From positions 75,686,645-75,750,644 of the forward strand of contig OW121853.1 of the NCBI GenBank assembly GCA_933228895.1: a stretch of 64,000 nt of DNA, in the 5' to 3' direction. The notes under the pieces were generated by a model, which saw nothing but the letters and a program-made list of their open reading frames with translations, searched no databases and was not told the origin of the DNA. This DNA is from Platycnemis pennipes. Taxonomy: Eukaryota; Arthropoda; Insecta; Odonata; Platycnemididae. Of the stretch, positions 44,301-55,890 are shown piece after piece; within the stretch, counting starts at the first letter, position 1; each line of letters begins with the position of its first letter. A program made the translations under genes and the position numbers.

Positions 44301-44700
44301 ACTGAAGAGAGTGTACTGGAACTAACCTCGGTGATGACCATATCGGACGGAAAATTTGTTGTCCTCAAAATGCTGGATGCGACTTCCTCTAGGATTGTTG
44401 GCCGTAGCGGCGGTGTTGGAACGGGCCCCAACAACCCCCTTCTTTCTCTCTCCCCCTTCCGAGGCAAAGCAACTCACGATACTACGGCAAGGAGTCAACG
44501 CTCCTCTGAGGACTGCGGGGTGTGGTTTTTGCGGTCAAAGAAGCCTCGCGAGGACAGACCGAGGAATGAGAGGGGGGGAGGAATGATTGCGGGGGCGGGA
44601 ATAAGAAGGGGGTGTGTGTTTCATGATCTTTGGCATTCCATCACTTCCTTAGAGCACATGGGAATCTTTTGGGGATCAAATGTGTGTACTCTTTGAACAG
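44301..44700. other. CpG-enriched patch, function unknown
   Basis: G+C-rich purine/pyrimidine blocks leave frames open on both strands (up to 121 codons, 44331-44696). No domain is recognised. It could be a minor regulatory island. Confidence 0.25.
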
Positions 44701-44829
44701 TGGTGTTGTTCTTGTTGAGCAGCTTACTGGTTTGGACTAGGCTATTTGTTTCCTGTGGTGGTAGTGGTCTTTGGTTTTAGGTGCTCCAAAGGATGAGGAT
44801 TTATCTCACCGTCTAACATAACTTAGCTA

Positions 44830-45758
44830 AGCAACGCACTCTAGGTGTGTTTCTGGTTCATTCGGGCGTTGGCGTCGCTTCTGGATCAGGTGTTTCGAGG
44901 CCAGGGGGTTATGTTTGGAATCGTCGGGATTATCTCGAATAGGTAACCAAGGAGTGACGTGGTAAAAACATGAATAGTTTGCAAAATTGGTTTGTCTGAA
45001 TCATTCGTTACAGTATCAGTTTTTGTTTTCACTTGAGTTTTTCTCTTCTCACTCGACTATAGAGTCCCCGGATGAGATAAAACACAAGTGTAAACAATGA
45101 ATGAGGTTGTTATCAGCGGTTTTAACGCACCAGATTTGCGAACCATTGGTGTTTATACAACGTGACTGCTTGGTTACGTATTCGAGATAATCCCGATGGT
45201 TTCAAACACAACCCTCCAGGCCTCAGCGGAGTACCTTCGGCCACAGTTTTTTTGCACAATCATAGCTTCGGCCTAAATTTTAGGCTATTATATTGCCTTG
45301 TTTTTCAAAAAATAGAAAATTTGAAGAATCTCTGTCTTGAAGAAGTTATGAATTACGAGAGGTTTAAAATCATAATAACATTGGGAAAGGGGATTGAAAC
45401 AGAAATACGACTTTGGGGATGTGGGAATGGAAAAGAACGGAGCAAATGGACAATCTTAAATCCATCTTTAAATCATTATACCTTAATCGTGTCTTCTAAA
45501 ATCATCTACATAGATTATGCTAGGGTGTGTGGCAGTGTGATCTACGTGCCTTCTAGAACACTTATTGTTTTCCTTATCTTAATCGTACGTCTTCCCCATA
45601 TATCGCCCTCTTTAGACTACCTTTGCATCTCAGAAACTCTTCCATTCATTTTTGCTGCCTTCTTCGAATTTTTTCTCCGACCAACTCTCTGCTAATACAT
45701 TTATACATACTTTATCATTCTTCCTCCTCTTGGCCCAACTAACCTTCACCATTCTCCT
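44830..45758. repeat. Composite duplicate of two separate upstream blocks
   Basis: 44830-45380 matches 39045-39596 (with family A at 44906-45215 between CCAGG at 44901-44905 and 45216-45220). 45381-45758 matches 36309-36692. The two source blocks are in reverse order upstream and 2.4 kb apart. Either this is the fuller copy of a longer repeat whose parts are scattered, or the two blocks were joined here. Confidence 0.75.
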
Positions 45759-45759
45759 G

Positions 45760-45886
45760 AGGGGGTGTGCTTGAATCGTTTGGGATTGATTCGGATACGT
45801 AACTAAGGACTCACTCCTATGTTTTTACATTGTGTTCGGGATTATTCTGCATGGGAATCAATCTCGAACGATTCAGGCACACTCCC
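45760..45886 (+). mobile_element. Family B MITE, copy 3
   Basis: agggggtgtgcttgaatcg to aacgattcaggcacactcc, with a perfect CCTG duplication (45756-45759 and 45887-45890). It lies immediately at the end of the composite duplication. Confidence 0.85.
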
Positions 45887-45892
45887 CCTGGG

Positions 45893-45962
45893 TGGGATTC
45901 GAATTCGCGATCATTGGTTTGCCAGGCCTGCGCGTTACCGAACTGGCTACCACGGCCTGTAA
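45893..45962 (-). mobile_element. tRNA-like SINE head
   Basis: On the minus strand: ggccgtggtagccagttcgg with an A-box and attcgaatcccacc as B-box, with tRNA-like spacing. A cloverleaf is plausible but imperfect, so a SINE head is likelier than a working tRNA. Confidence 0.5.
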
Positions 45963-47309
45963 ACACATACTTCAGGATGGATTCCTTACTTACCTACTCT
46001 AATTAGAGAAAGAGTAACTATACGCCAGTTGTAGTCAAGATTTTCACGACCAGGTAAGTAAAAAAACGCTTGAAAAAAAGAACAAAATTGGACCCAATTT
46101 TTTCAATCTTCACTTTTTCGATTGGTCTTACCATCTTATATATTACTCTTACTACCGCCTTCGTCTTCGTGTCCTGACAGAAAATTCGTCTGTTCCAAGA
46201 TAGCTGGTTGAATATCACATCATTTTTTCCCGTATTCAAAATTACAAGAATGCTGTAAAATAAAATTCTGTCAAGCAATACAAGTGGAGGGAACTTTTGC
46301 AAAATGAGGACTCAAGTCTACGTGCGTGGAATGGGGTCGTTTAAGGTAGAACCAGCGCTTCGAAGTACTACTTTCATAAGATGAATGTAGTATGCCGGAA
46401 CAACATAAAATTCCTCAACATGTTGTTAATAATAATTTAAAACGATTTTCAACTATTCAACATGGCTATACGAAACATGAGTTCTCTTCCAACTGAAGTA
46501 ATTTGTTGATATGAAGAAAGGCTTTTATATTGACGCCATGTGTCAGAGGCACTTTAAAAACTCTCTCTGGAGCAACAATAAAATTTCATGATAATAAAAT
46601 AAGATATGAAATAAAATAACAGACCTTAAAAATCGCTTTCGAGCTTTTCATAGAAACTTAATTAAAACAAATTTATTAGACATATTTGCTGACGACGAAC
46701 TGGACAACACCGTAAAGAACGTGTAAATATTGACATAGAAACCAATTTTTCACACCAGTTGGACACCCTCGTTCGCCTGCGCTACCTCATTGAGATTCGT
46801 TGTCTTCTGCTATTAGTTTTCAAGCATTTAACTTCAGTTTTACAACACGGTATTTTGTATAGTAGTCACAAATTACACTTGTTCTATTACTTTATAGTGC
46901 GATAAGTTTTATAACTGAGCTCTCTTGGGCAGTGCAATTTGCCTTTCTGAATCGCTAATTCTATTTGAGGGTTAGAGTGATGGCTTCATAAGTTCGTGTT
47001 AAAGGCAAATTTATGTCTAAATGTAAGGCTAATAGTTTGTAAAATCTAAAGGGAAGGAATATTGCTGAAAGTATTTTTCAAATCAATCATCGATCATGGC
47101 AGAGCGCTTATTCGGGTTGACCGAGAGACCTCGAGTGAGACACCAGTTCAGTATCCCATTAGGGATATTTCGGAAGGAATTGCATATTCAACTGCATCAT
47201 AATTTGTGAAAAAGTATGTATAAGGTCGCCACACATTTGTTCACGCCGAAATTTATGCGAATAGTACCTTGTGAATTTCGATGTTCAGTTATTTCGGGCT
47301 ATTTAAGGA
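45963..47309. other. Unassigned A+T-rich sequence, possibly part of a longer family D relative
   Basis: atggggtcgttta at 46331-46343 matches the family D terminus, and the other end of a family D element lies at 47541 in the matching orientation. The interior does not match and has no long frame. Confidence 0.3.
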
Positions 47310-47542
47310 TGATCTTCAGGCAGACCTTCCATCCCCACCTCCACTTCTCCAATTTACCCGCCAAAACAGTCCAGGAGGGGAGGTGGATTAAGTACGAGAA
47401 GTGTTTTTAGGGCAGCTTGTTCGGTGGGCGTCACCTTTTAATTTTCAATTTGTGAGGAAAAGGCTCTGGTTAGAAGAAGATTTTTTTCACTAGCAATTTT
47501 GCATATAAAGTAGCGATTTCGGTTTCGAGCAAACGCCCTCAC
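47310..47542 (-). mobile_element. Diverged family D end fragment
   Basis: aggcagaccttcc, a C-rich block, tcggtgggcgtcaccttt and the end cgagcaaacgccctcactg parallel the right 230 bp of copies 3 and 4. The divergence is higher than among the other copies. Confidence 0.6.
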
Positions 47543-47870
47543 TGTAAATGATACTTTAGTTATTTGTTTTACGCTCAATGTGGAGCAACCTGTAAGTTAC
47601 CTGATTCATTCGTAAAAGGAATCGATTGATGGAAGGAGAGAAGCTGGCTTCGCTATTGTAAGTGGGTTATGCTTGATAATATAAGACAATACCTTTATAA
47701 CTGGCCACGTTTTAATAATGAATGGAATTTTAAATTTATTTTGTTTGAAAAATAGTCTAGACTTGTGGAAAGATTTGTTTTATGCCTGCAGTTTTTCTTT
47801 TTATGTCCTGAATTTTGCAGCTAAGGTCCTATCAGTCACTATGGATCAGTGCGTAGTTCGGTAGCGGCAG
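47543..47870. other. No recognised feature
   Basis: Short A+T-rich stretch between the family D fragment and a SINE. Confidence 0.35.
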
Positions 47871-47874
47871 GAAT

Positions 47875-48130
47875 TATTTCAGGGAACGGAAGTAGAATGT
47901 AGAGAAACCAGGTTTTGGCATTAGACTGCTCTTAAAGAAAGATGCTTAGGGGTTCACGGTTTTACGTCCCATCCTACGGACTGAATACTGAACTAATAAG
48001 TGCTGTTCACCTTGTACTCAAGTTGGGGACCGGAATATAAGTGAGCAAAATCTATCCTCTGCCAGGATTCGATCCTAGGTCTTCGGGACGGGACACAGGT
48101 ACTCTCATTCCTAACTTTAAACCCGATCTC
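47875..48130 (-). mobile_element. tRNA-SINE, minus strand
   Basis: The complement of ccaggattcgatcctagg supplies the B box, and tttacgtcccatcctacgg matches the SINE body block of the 40.5-kb copy in reverse. The order head-to-body on the minus strand is correct. Confidence 0.6.
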
Positions 48131-48141
48131 CTGTGGTGAGT

Positions 48142-48436
48142 GGGGGCGTTTGAAACAGTCGGGATTATCTCGAATAGGTAACAAAGGAGTCACGTGGTAC
48201 AAACACGAATGGTTCGCAATTATAGTGTGTTTTAATCGCTCACTACAATCTCACCCATTGTTTTTACTCGAATCTTTCTCATCCATCCATCACGGATGAG
48301 ATAAAACTCAATTGAAACGAGTGAGATTTTTACGAGCGATTCAATCACACCATATTTGTGAACCATTCATATTTGTACCACGTGACTCCTTTGTTATCTC
48401 TTCGAGATAATGACGATGGCTTCGAACACACCTTCC
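48142..48436. mobile_element. Family A foldback MITE, copy 6 (diverged)
   Basis: gggggcgtttgaaacagtcgg to the end gcttcgaacacaccttccc. The tccttggttacc block has mutated to tcctttgttatc, and the flanks show no CCWGG repeat, so this is an older copy. Confidence 0.7.
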
Positions 48437-48439
48437 CTT

Positions 48440-49455
48440 GGCCAGTAGGTAGTCGTGAAACGTTTGCGATGGACGGAAGAGCCAGTGAAAAGCTCCCCCG
48501 AAATAATTAAAAATTTTTTCTAGAGTCATAAATATGTTTTTTAAGGGAGGAAAATAAAAAATAACATATTATAACGAGTAGAATTATGAATTGTAACTTG
48601 ATTGAAATAATTTCAATTTGCACAAAAAATCGTTATTAATTGTTTTCATCAGCGTGTTCAGTCCTAATCAAGATATCTCCGGTTTTTAACAAGTTTTCTT
48701 TAAATTAATTCACGAAATAAGGTATGCATCGATAAAAAAAAGCTACGGTCATTTCGTCTACGGATGCGTATGCCTTTACTTACTGGTGAAATCATGATAA
48801 TTTTATCCTGATTTTCAATTTTTCTTGGAGAGTCACAAGTAAGCACTGAAAGAGTCGAGTTGTGTCGCTGGTAAGCCATAGTTTTTCCGACCCCTGCCAT
48901 AGATCTAAGACCGGCGATGCGTGGAATAGCCTACGGCTCATCCACCTCCCCTTTGTTCTCAATCTGCGTAGCTCTCTCTTTCATTCATTATTCTCAAGAC
49001 ACCGACCGCTCTTCCTCGGAAGAAATCGCCTGTTACCCCCAACAGCCCATTCGTCGATATTAACGGCCCATTTATGATATGCACCGTGTGGGAACATAAT
49101 AGAATTGCTCCTCTCCTCTTATTCATTCGAGGGTTCCTCCTACATCCCCTCTCTCGCCCCATGATCCCCGTGCTGTTTTTAAGTTTCCACTTCCGGTCTC
49201 TCCTCCATCCCCCTCCCAAACATCCTCTACTCTCTCTCTCTCCCCTCCATCGTTTGAATCTCCTTCAAGCGTATTTCTCCTCGGTCCATCTCTTACCTCC
49301 TCCGAGACGATTGCCTTGCTGGGTCGGAGGCCTTTGTAAAAAGGGGTCTTCTTCTTACACTATATGTCACTCTCCTTTTTTATCTTTCGCCGTCACTTAA
49401 CCATATCCTCGGAGGGGAAAAGTTTGGTGAGCTAGCTAAAGTCAGGGCCGCCCGT
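48440..49455. other. No recognised gene
   Basis: An A+T-rich first half and a pyrimidine-rich second half (49100-49330) with unassigned open frames. Confidence 0.35.
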
Positions 49456-49458
49456 AAG

Positions 49459-49742
49459 GTTTGTGGGAACACTGGCGACAATGGTTTGTGGGAACACTGG
49501 CGACAATGGTTTGTGGGACCACTGGCGACAATGGTTTGCAGGAACACTGGCGACAAAGGTTTGTGGGAACACTGGCGACAATGGTTTGTGGGACCACTGG
49601 CAACAATGGTTTGTGGCACCACTGGCAACAATGGTTTGTGTGAACACTGGCAACAATGGTTTGTGGGACCACTGGCAACAATGGTTTGTGTGAACACTGG
49701 CGACAATGGTTTGTGGGACCACTGGCAACAATGGTTTTTGGG
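49459..49742 (+). repeat. 25-bp minisatellite, about 11 copies
   Basis: The unit is ggtttgtgggaacactggcgacaat with a/c, g/a and t/g variants. Because 25 is not a multiple of three and the unit lacks stops, all frames stay open and give spurious repetitive proteins on both strands. Confidence 0.9.
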
Positions 49743-49971
49743 CTAATTAAAAAAAGTAGTCATTCGATTTCTGAATTATAAAGTCAATTCTCATTCCAAT
49801 TATGTATTATTATTTTATAATTTACTAGAAGGGTGTTCCACCGATAGAAAAATCTATTTGTAGCTTGAAATACGATCTATAATATGTACTACTACTTACA
49901 GCTGGACCATTTTGTAACCCCTCCTGTGACTGTAGGACTGTAATATCAAGCCTGCCGCGTTAACGGTGGTG

Positions 49972-50252
49972 AAATTCACATTAATTGCCATGCGAAAAAA
50001 TTCACCTGGACCGTGAATCGAACCATGGACCTTTGCCACTGCGCAGACTACTACGCTACTCATGTATCCCTAATTGGCATGGCAATTTTTCCGAGGTTCA
50101 GGTACTAGATGTAGTACCTGTACTCCAGTATCTGAACCTCGGTAAAAGGATCCTGGGTAGTGTAGTGGTCTGTGCAGTGGCCCGGAAAGCCAAAGGTCCG
50201 TGGTTCGATCCCCGGTCCAGGTGAATTTTTTCGCATGGCAATTAATGTGAAC
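49972..50252. mobile_element. Inverted pair of tRNA-like SINE heads
   Basis: The right arm (plus, about 50148-50252) has an A box gtgtagtggtctg, a B box gtggttcgatcccc and the body start ggtgaattttttcgcatggc. The left arm (about 49972-50070) is its diverged complement starting ttcacattaattgccatgcg. Between them a second small inverted repeat (ttccgaggttcagg / ctgaacctcgg) is centred near 50115. The right arm folds as an imperfect cloverleaf with anticodon-loop ccggaaa but lacks a proper T stem. Confidence 0.6.
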
Positions 50253-50600
50253 CCTCCTGTGACGATTGCGACCGTCTTCTGAGCGTAAAGCACATCCTGA
50301 AGGAGTGTAAAAAATATCGGGAAATGCAGGAAATCTTGAGCATACAAGGGGAACTGCCTGTCATCTTAAGTAACAGCTTAGAAAAGATGAATGATTTAAT
50401 TAACGTTTTGAATGAAAGCGACTTGATGAAATTATTATGAAGCTAAGTACATTCTGAGGCATAAAAATTCGGCGAACAGTAAGATACCCACACAGTATTC
50501 CAATAAGCTTTGTTTTAAAGGTTCTGTAGGAGGTGAGAAATGACCACAGCTGTCGTAGCACCCCAAAAAGTACAAATAGAATCTAATCTAACCATTTTGT
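50253..50600 (+). pseudogene. LINE C-terminal zinc-knuckle fragment (RNase-H-clade type) and 3' UTR
   Basis: From 50258 a 60-codon frame starts C-D-D-C-D-R-L-L-S-V-K-H-I-L-K-E-C-K-K-Y and stops at 50438-50440. The C-x2-C-x7-H-x4-C pattern followed by a Leu-rich helix is characteristic of the C-terminal end of I/Jockey-group LINE proteins, after the RNase H domain. The 3' UTR runs to about 50600, with a cacagctgtcgtagcacccc block. The SINE head directly upstream truncates the element. Confidence 0.6.
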
Positions 50601-50662
50601 GAGTGTATTTATTCAGTAAACGTTTATCGTCCGCTTCAGTAGCACTTAGAAAATTTTAGGTT

Positions 50663-50715
50663 TTGAAGAGTGGAGGGCTGCGTCAAACCAATCCTAGGAT
50701 TGTTGACCGATGATG
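50663..50715 (+). mobile_element. RTE-like LINE 3' terminus
   Basis: agtggagggctgcgtcaaac, caatcctaggattgttgacc and a gatgaaaatgaaaa tail match the ends at 19.25 and 63.95 kb. Nothing upstream is retained. Confidence 0.65.
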
Positions 50716-53155
50716 AAAATGAAAATTTGAACGTGGGACAGAAACTTAAGGTCGTTTTGCGTGTTCAAAATGGACATATTAAAGCGTTTGCTTGCTACAC
50801 GCTGATCTCGTGGGCGACCGTTGGACTGCGTTGGACGGAAATAGAAGTCGTGTCGGTGAGTTTTCTTGTGTCGTTCGGATGGAGGGACGTACGTCCTTCG
50901 CCTGCCCAAAATCGGCTTCTTTAAGGATTCGTGTCGATCAGGTGTTTCCCGCTTTCATTACGCTGGGGGGGATAAAGGAAGGGGGGAAAGGGGTGGTTGT
51001 AGAGAAAACCAGTCGTCAGGGTTGGTTGTATATTTTTTTCTCTAAGAAGGAAGTTAAGAAGTCCCTGAGTGTCCGTCATGGAAGTTTTGATCGATGGGAA
51101 ACGATAGAGATGGCATTGAATTTATCAATATTTTTTTAGACTCTAAGCCTAAATTAATAAACTTCTACGGTAGAAGGATGACAGCAAAGATAACGAAATA
51201 TATGAGTCGTTGCGTATCGACGGTTTAATACCTCATTAGGCTTTAGCTAATAATCCTTAGCAGGAGGAGGTCGTCGTCCAAAATCATATCGACATATATC
51301 CCTCGTTACGTATCGATTCTCAACTTAGAGGCGAAGTATTCTGAGTGTTTGTAAACTATTTCTGAATATTGCTTCACTATTAACCCAGAATGAATATGTT
51401 TCTTGCCAATTGCCAGTTTTTTATAATGAATTTTCTATCATATTATGCTATTATTAAGAAATAATTTAGCCACCCTCTTTGTATGTTTCGTTTGAAATAT
51501 TTTACGACAAGGTTTAATTAGTAAGTTGATTTCCAGACCTATTTTTAACAAGGTTCAATACAATGTGTGTTTCGAAAAGTTCTGATTCAACAAGTAGCTA
51601 AATTTTAGAGGGTAATCTCAACAAGATGCTACCTTTTTTTGTTAAAAAAAGATTGCCGAATGTTACTTAAAGTCGCCATTTTTCCAAAACAAAATTTCTG
51701 ATTTTGTAACATTAATACTAAGTCGGGATTCGAAAGAGATGAATTTTGTTCATAACGTAGATGCTAGGCGATAGAAGAATCGAGTGGTCAGCTGCTTTTA
51801 TTGAAAACTAATGACCAATTACAAGAAGATCTCGATGTTGAAATTACTATTGCTGACAACTGCAAAATACGGTGCTTTTCAGATAACCGGAATTGAGAAT
51901 TCCTTTATATTCTGCGGGAATTGAACTTATAGCGATATTAAAACATCTTTAGCTGTTAACTGACTGTTATTTATTGTGGAAATGCACCTGATCGATAAAA
52001 TCTATCTACCGTATTATCAATATCGTTTGAACGGGGAACTCGAGTTTTTAGATTTCGCCATAGGCTACACGACCTAGTTTTTAAGTCCCATAGTCTGCTT
52101 CAGTGGATTTTCACTAAAGGCAGCCAATACACCGACCCCTTGACCACACAGTAGGCACCGAAGATGAAGCAACCATCATTTCCCTCGTGCGGTCATAATT
52201 ACCCGGCAGGTCATAATTACGTAGCGTCGAGATTATCCAGAGGTGGATGTTAAAGAGTCACGGAGCTGGAAGATTTCATCAGGTTTCTTATATTCGTCGT
52301 AACAATGAGGTCTCCATTGTTCCCAGCGGTTTCAAGAGGTTGTCTCATTGTCTGTTGGGCGTACTTGTCGACGAACTCGAATAATTAATTATTCCGCCGT
52401 GTACCGTACCTGGTTTCATTATGTTTTATCGCGAATTCTCGAAACCAAATTCATTCTTTGCAGTCAAATAAATTCGACCGGGGATGTGGAAAGATACGTC
52501 TTTAATGCAAATAGTGTCAAGACCTAAGATTGAAATATACTGTGCACGAAAGGTATGTTTAGATGCCGCAATATTTTTTGACTTTGGATGCATTTCGAGT
52601 GAATAAGCCAACAGGGACTTTCCATAGTTCTTTAGGAGATGTCTCGTTATAAATACTTTAAAAATAGATGTGACAAAATACTACAAATTACATGTTTGGA
52701 TTGACATGTATTTCCCGATAATTTTGTTGATGCAAATTTTGTTGTTTCTCTCGTGAAGAAGTGCGTTTAATATAATTTGATTGAATATTTAATTTTAAGA
52801 AAATTCATTATAAAAGCGTGAAGTAGTTCAGTTGGTAAATTCAGTTTTTAACGTTGTATTTAGAAAGTGGGAGAATGTGAATTTTATAATTCTTTTGTAC
52901 CTTGGAATAAGTTTTCAAAATGGGATAAAATATATTTTTTTGTGTATTAATTTGGGAGTGCGGCATTACTATGTTGAGCGCAAGGAAACAATTCCAAAAT
53001 TCATTTCGTGGCATTTATTTGAACTTGGATTCTTAGCGATTTTTATTGGCCGCTGATGATGAGAATAGTGAAACCTTCACATTGATATTGGGATCTAAAA
53101 TAGCGAATCGCGATGTTTTATCGCAGTTTGCAGAATTAGGCTTTAAGATTCTCTA
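50716..53155. other. Largely unique A+T-rich sequence
   Basis: No element is placed. The overlapping frames at 50670-51139 are unassigned. A small diverged inverted or direct motif (gcgtatcgacgg / tacgtatcgattc) lies near 51210-51330. Confidence 0.4.
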
Positions 53156-53159
53156 ACGT

Positions 53160-53425
53160 TTTACGTCTTGTCGCACCGCATCGAGAAATTAACGAAGATG
53201 TACGAAGAAGGCAGGGTACCCTACAAGAGTTAATGGTAATTCGGAAAAGGAGATGGGGCAATCATGTCGTGAACATGGTGAATGATGCCGCAATGTCTAG
53301 AGCCATGATGAATGGTGTCGCAAAGTCAGTCTTCGAGGTAAAGGTGAATGGGAAGGATCGCAGATGAAGGCCATTGATGTAAGAAGAAATCAGCAGAAGA
53401 TGCGAAAGAGAGAAGAATAGGGTAG
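53160..53425 (+). pseudogene. Diverged RTE-like LINE C-terminal fragment
   Basis: In broken frames the sequence reads N-E-D-V, T-L-Q-E-L-M-V-I-R-K-R-R-W-G-N-H-V-V, and later E-V-K-V-N-G-K-D-R-R. These parallel N-E-E-V, the K-R-R-x-x-x-x-G-H segment and G-K-V-N-G-K in the 63.4-kb copy. Confidence 0.5.
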
Positions 53426-54705
53426 TTTCCTTCATCCAAGAAAATAGACTTCATTACTTGCGATTCGTGCCCTGCCATAACTGTATTTATTTTACGCAAA
53501 AATTTTGGACTCAAAAATCCCAGTTTACAAGAGAATTAAATGTTAATTTTAAGACCGTTTGAAAAAGCTCTGAAATGGCGGAGTGCGCTGCCTTCTTGCT
53601 GACGTAACAGATAGGTAGTTCACGTTGCGAGGCATAGGAAAATTCGTCTCCTGAACTTATCATTGTATTTCAGGGCCCCTAAGCTCTAGTGAATACTTAT
53701 TAGTATTAACCTGTGAAATCTATCAAAGTTGGAAAAGTCTTCTCAGTTAAACATGGTATTATTAGTGATTTTATAGGCTCAAGGACGTCCTGCTCGTGGT
53801 GTCTTCTGCTGCCACGTAGCATGGCGCGAAGGTCGTGCGGCGATGGGCGAACTACACGGTATGCTTGTGCAAGGAATACTAACTGATTTTAAATGAATCA
53901 ACTGCATAAGTAATATGAGATATGTAAGAGTAATATGAAATAAAGAAGAGTAATATGAAATAAAGAAAAAAAGTTAATTATAATAAATTAACGGAATAAA
54001 TATGCCTCCAATACTCGTTAATAAGCTTTAACGGAGTGCAGCTTCTACTTGGAAGCGTCCGCAGCACTACCTGGTGGCAGGTAGAGGAAATAGATTGACG
54101 TCACACGTAGGATTAACCGGCATGCCATAGTTTGCCGTCGCGTTTTCGCGCCAATGATTTTTTTCACTTCTTAATTTAAGGAGGCAAAATACTTAATGTC
54201 TTTTTAAAAAATCGAACGGCTTAGAATACGGACTCCAGAGGTAATAAACTTTCGATCAAGACAATAAAAAATAATAGGAAACTACCCTATTGTGTTAGTA
54301 TGAAGATATTAGTCGATAAATAGATAGATAAGCGTTTTTATTGGGGCGAGATTAAGACTAAAAGTCCCCTCTTCCATCTAACCCCTAGATAGAAGAGTAT
54401 ATTAAAGACCTTTTTACTAATCTTAAGGTAACTAAAGCGGTATTCGTACCTACATCATTGACTGTAGATTGTATTAATTTTTCAAGTACGTTGAAAAAGT
54501 CCTTGGACCACACTTAGTTAAGTACAACTAGTCATACGGTACCGTGCATGCCATTACGGAAATTATACGAGGATTTTGTATTGTATTTTTGACTTAATTA
54601 AAGCAAGTTATGACTTAGCAAAAAACAAATATTGCCATGGTTACTATTGATAGTTTTCGGCGCGCTATTCAAAATTAAAGTGAAAGTTATATTTAAATAG
54701 GTTTT
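53426..54705. other. Unique A+T-rich sequence with a short tandem motif
   Basis: taagagtaatatgaaataaag recurs in slight variants at about 53910-53970. Nothing else is recognised. Confidence 0.4.
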
Positions 54706-55256
54706 ATCATAGAGTAAGTATAATGTAGATGGCTCACCGCATAGGGAAAATATTTTATACGTTTTGGACGTAGTACGGAAAGGTTTCCATAGATGGCGAG
54801 GGCTGATTTTTTTTTGCTTTACGTCAGCAATGATATATCGCTTCCATCGGTTTCGTTTCTCTAATTGACTTAAGCGGCACCATCGAGAAGAGTCTTGTAG
54901 TCTTCTCCTTGCAGCGGTGGATTATATGTTTTTTACGAAACAGCAAAGAATCCCTCCTCTGACTAGAAAATCTTTAATTGTGAGAGAAATGTTAACTTAA
55001 CCATGTCACTGTTGACGTTGGGTAGAGTCATTTCGCACCATTATAATTAAATAACAAAACTACAACTTTAGCATATGTTATGTCGATTTGAAAAACGAAA
55101 ACAATGAAAGCGATATATATCGCTTGTTACGTAACGCGAAAAATTTTTACCACGCCATCTATGGAAACCTTCCAGTACTACGTCCAAGACTTTCAGTTTT
55201 GCCCTATGCGGTGAGCCCTATACTACATATACATATTATACTTACTCCATGATTGT
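54706..55256. mobile_element. 550-bp inverted-repeat DNA transposon
   Basis: The left end (gagtaagtataatgtagatg, then ggctcaccgcataggg) and the right end (gccctatgcggtgagcc, then attatacttactc) are inverted repeats of about 95 bp. They also include ttggacgtagta and ggtttccatagatggcg and its complement. A second inverted motif (atgatatatcgctt / aagcgatatatatcg) lies further in. No transposase frame is seen and the target duplication is unresolved. Confidence 0.75.
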
Positions 55257-55520
55257 ATTCATACCCAGTTATCCATGTTTATACTGATGTCACAATTTGC
55301 GCTTAGTTGTCTGTCACCTTCCCCGAGTAACTACAACTTGTCTATGTTATCATAATGTTGTAGTTAATGGTAATCCGAATCGCCATGATTACGCTGAAGC
55401 TTTCTGGGATTGAATTGGGTGAAATTTATGTGTATACTTGACCACCGACTCGTTAAGAGTTGCTTCAGAAAAGAAAAAAATGGTGCGGATACGAATGCGT
55501 CACCACATCGAATGTGTGTG
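55257..55520. other. No recognised feature
   Basis: Short A+T-rich spacer between the inverted-repeat element and a CpG-rich block. Confidence 0.35.
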
Positions 55521-55524
55521 AGCT

Positions 55525-55890
55525 AAAAGGTCGACTCAAATGGAATTGCGTTTCCTTGAAACGCGATTCGTTTTGCAAAGCGTCGTTGTTGTTTACCTGT
55601 TAAGCGTTTCTATGGGAGTCGGAGCACGCGTCCGGATCCTTTTGGCTCGTGACTTCTCCGCCGCGGAACTATTGGTGTACGCTGCCAACAGTTGCTGACT
55701 GACCACAGTCCGTCCCCTTGTGCATTCACGCGTGCCCTCCTCCGGCCTCACGTTCCAGAGTGACCTCCTACTCTTCTTGTGTGAAAGGAGGCAAGCCTGA
55801 CAATCCCTTTCCGTCTTCGAGAAACAAATTCTTTTGATCTAAGGCGCGCGCTTTCCTACCGCCGTTTCCCCATCGTACAAACGCTCTCTT
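55525..55890. promoter_or_regulatory. CpG-rich block, candidate regulatory island
   Basis: A short CpG-dense segment (for example gagcacgcgtccggatcc, ctccgccgcgg, aaggcgcgcgctttcc) in A+T-rich surroundings, without repeats or family resemblance. It may mark a promoter, but no donor or start is convincing. Confidence 0.25.

Noticed and set aside
45162..45695. 177-codon plus-strand frame
   Set aside because: It runs through the end of a family A element and a dispersed duplication, so it is a by-product of repeats.
45893..45962. Functional tRNA gene
   Set aside because: A and B boxes fit, but the acceptor and anticodon stems do not pair cleanly. Treated as a SINE head.
49380..49746. Repetitive H-W/N-G-L-W and S-H-K-P-L proteins
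   Set aside because: Translations of the 25-bp minisatellite in several frames and both strands.
50148..50225. Functional tRNA gene
   Set aside because: T stem mismatched, anticodon-like gga with no long variable arm expected of serine tRNA, and continuation into SINE-like body sequence.
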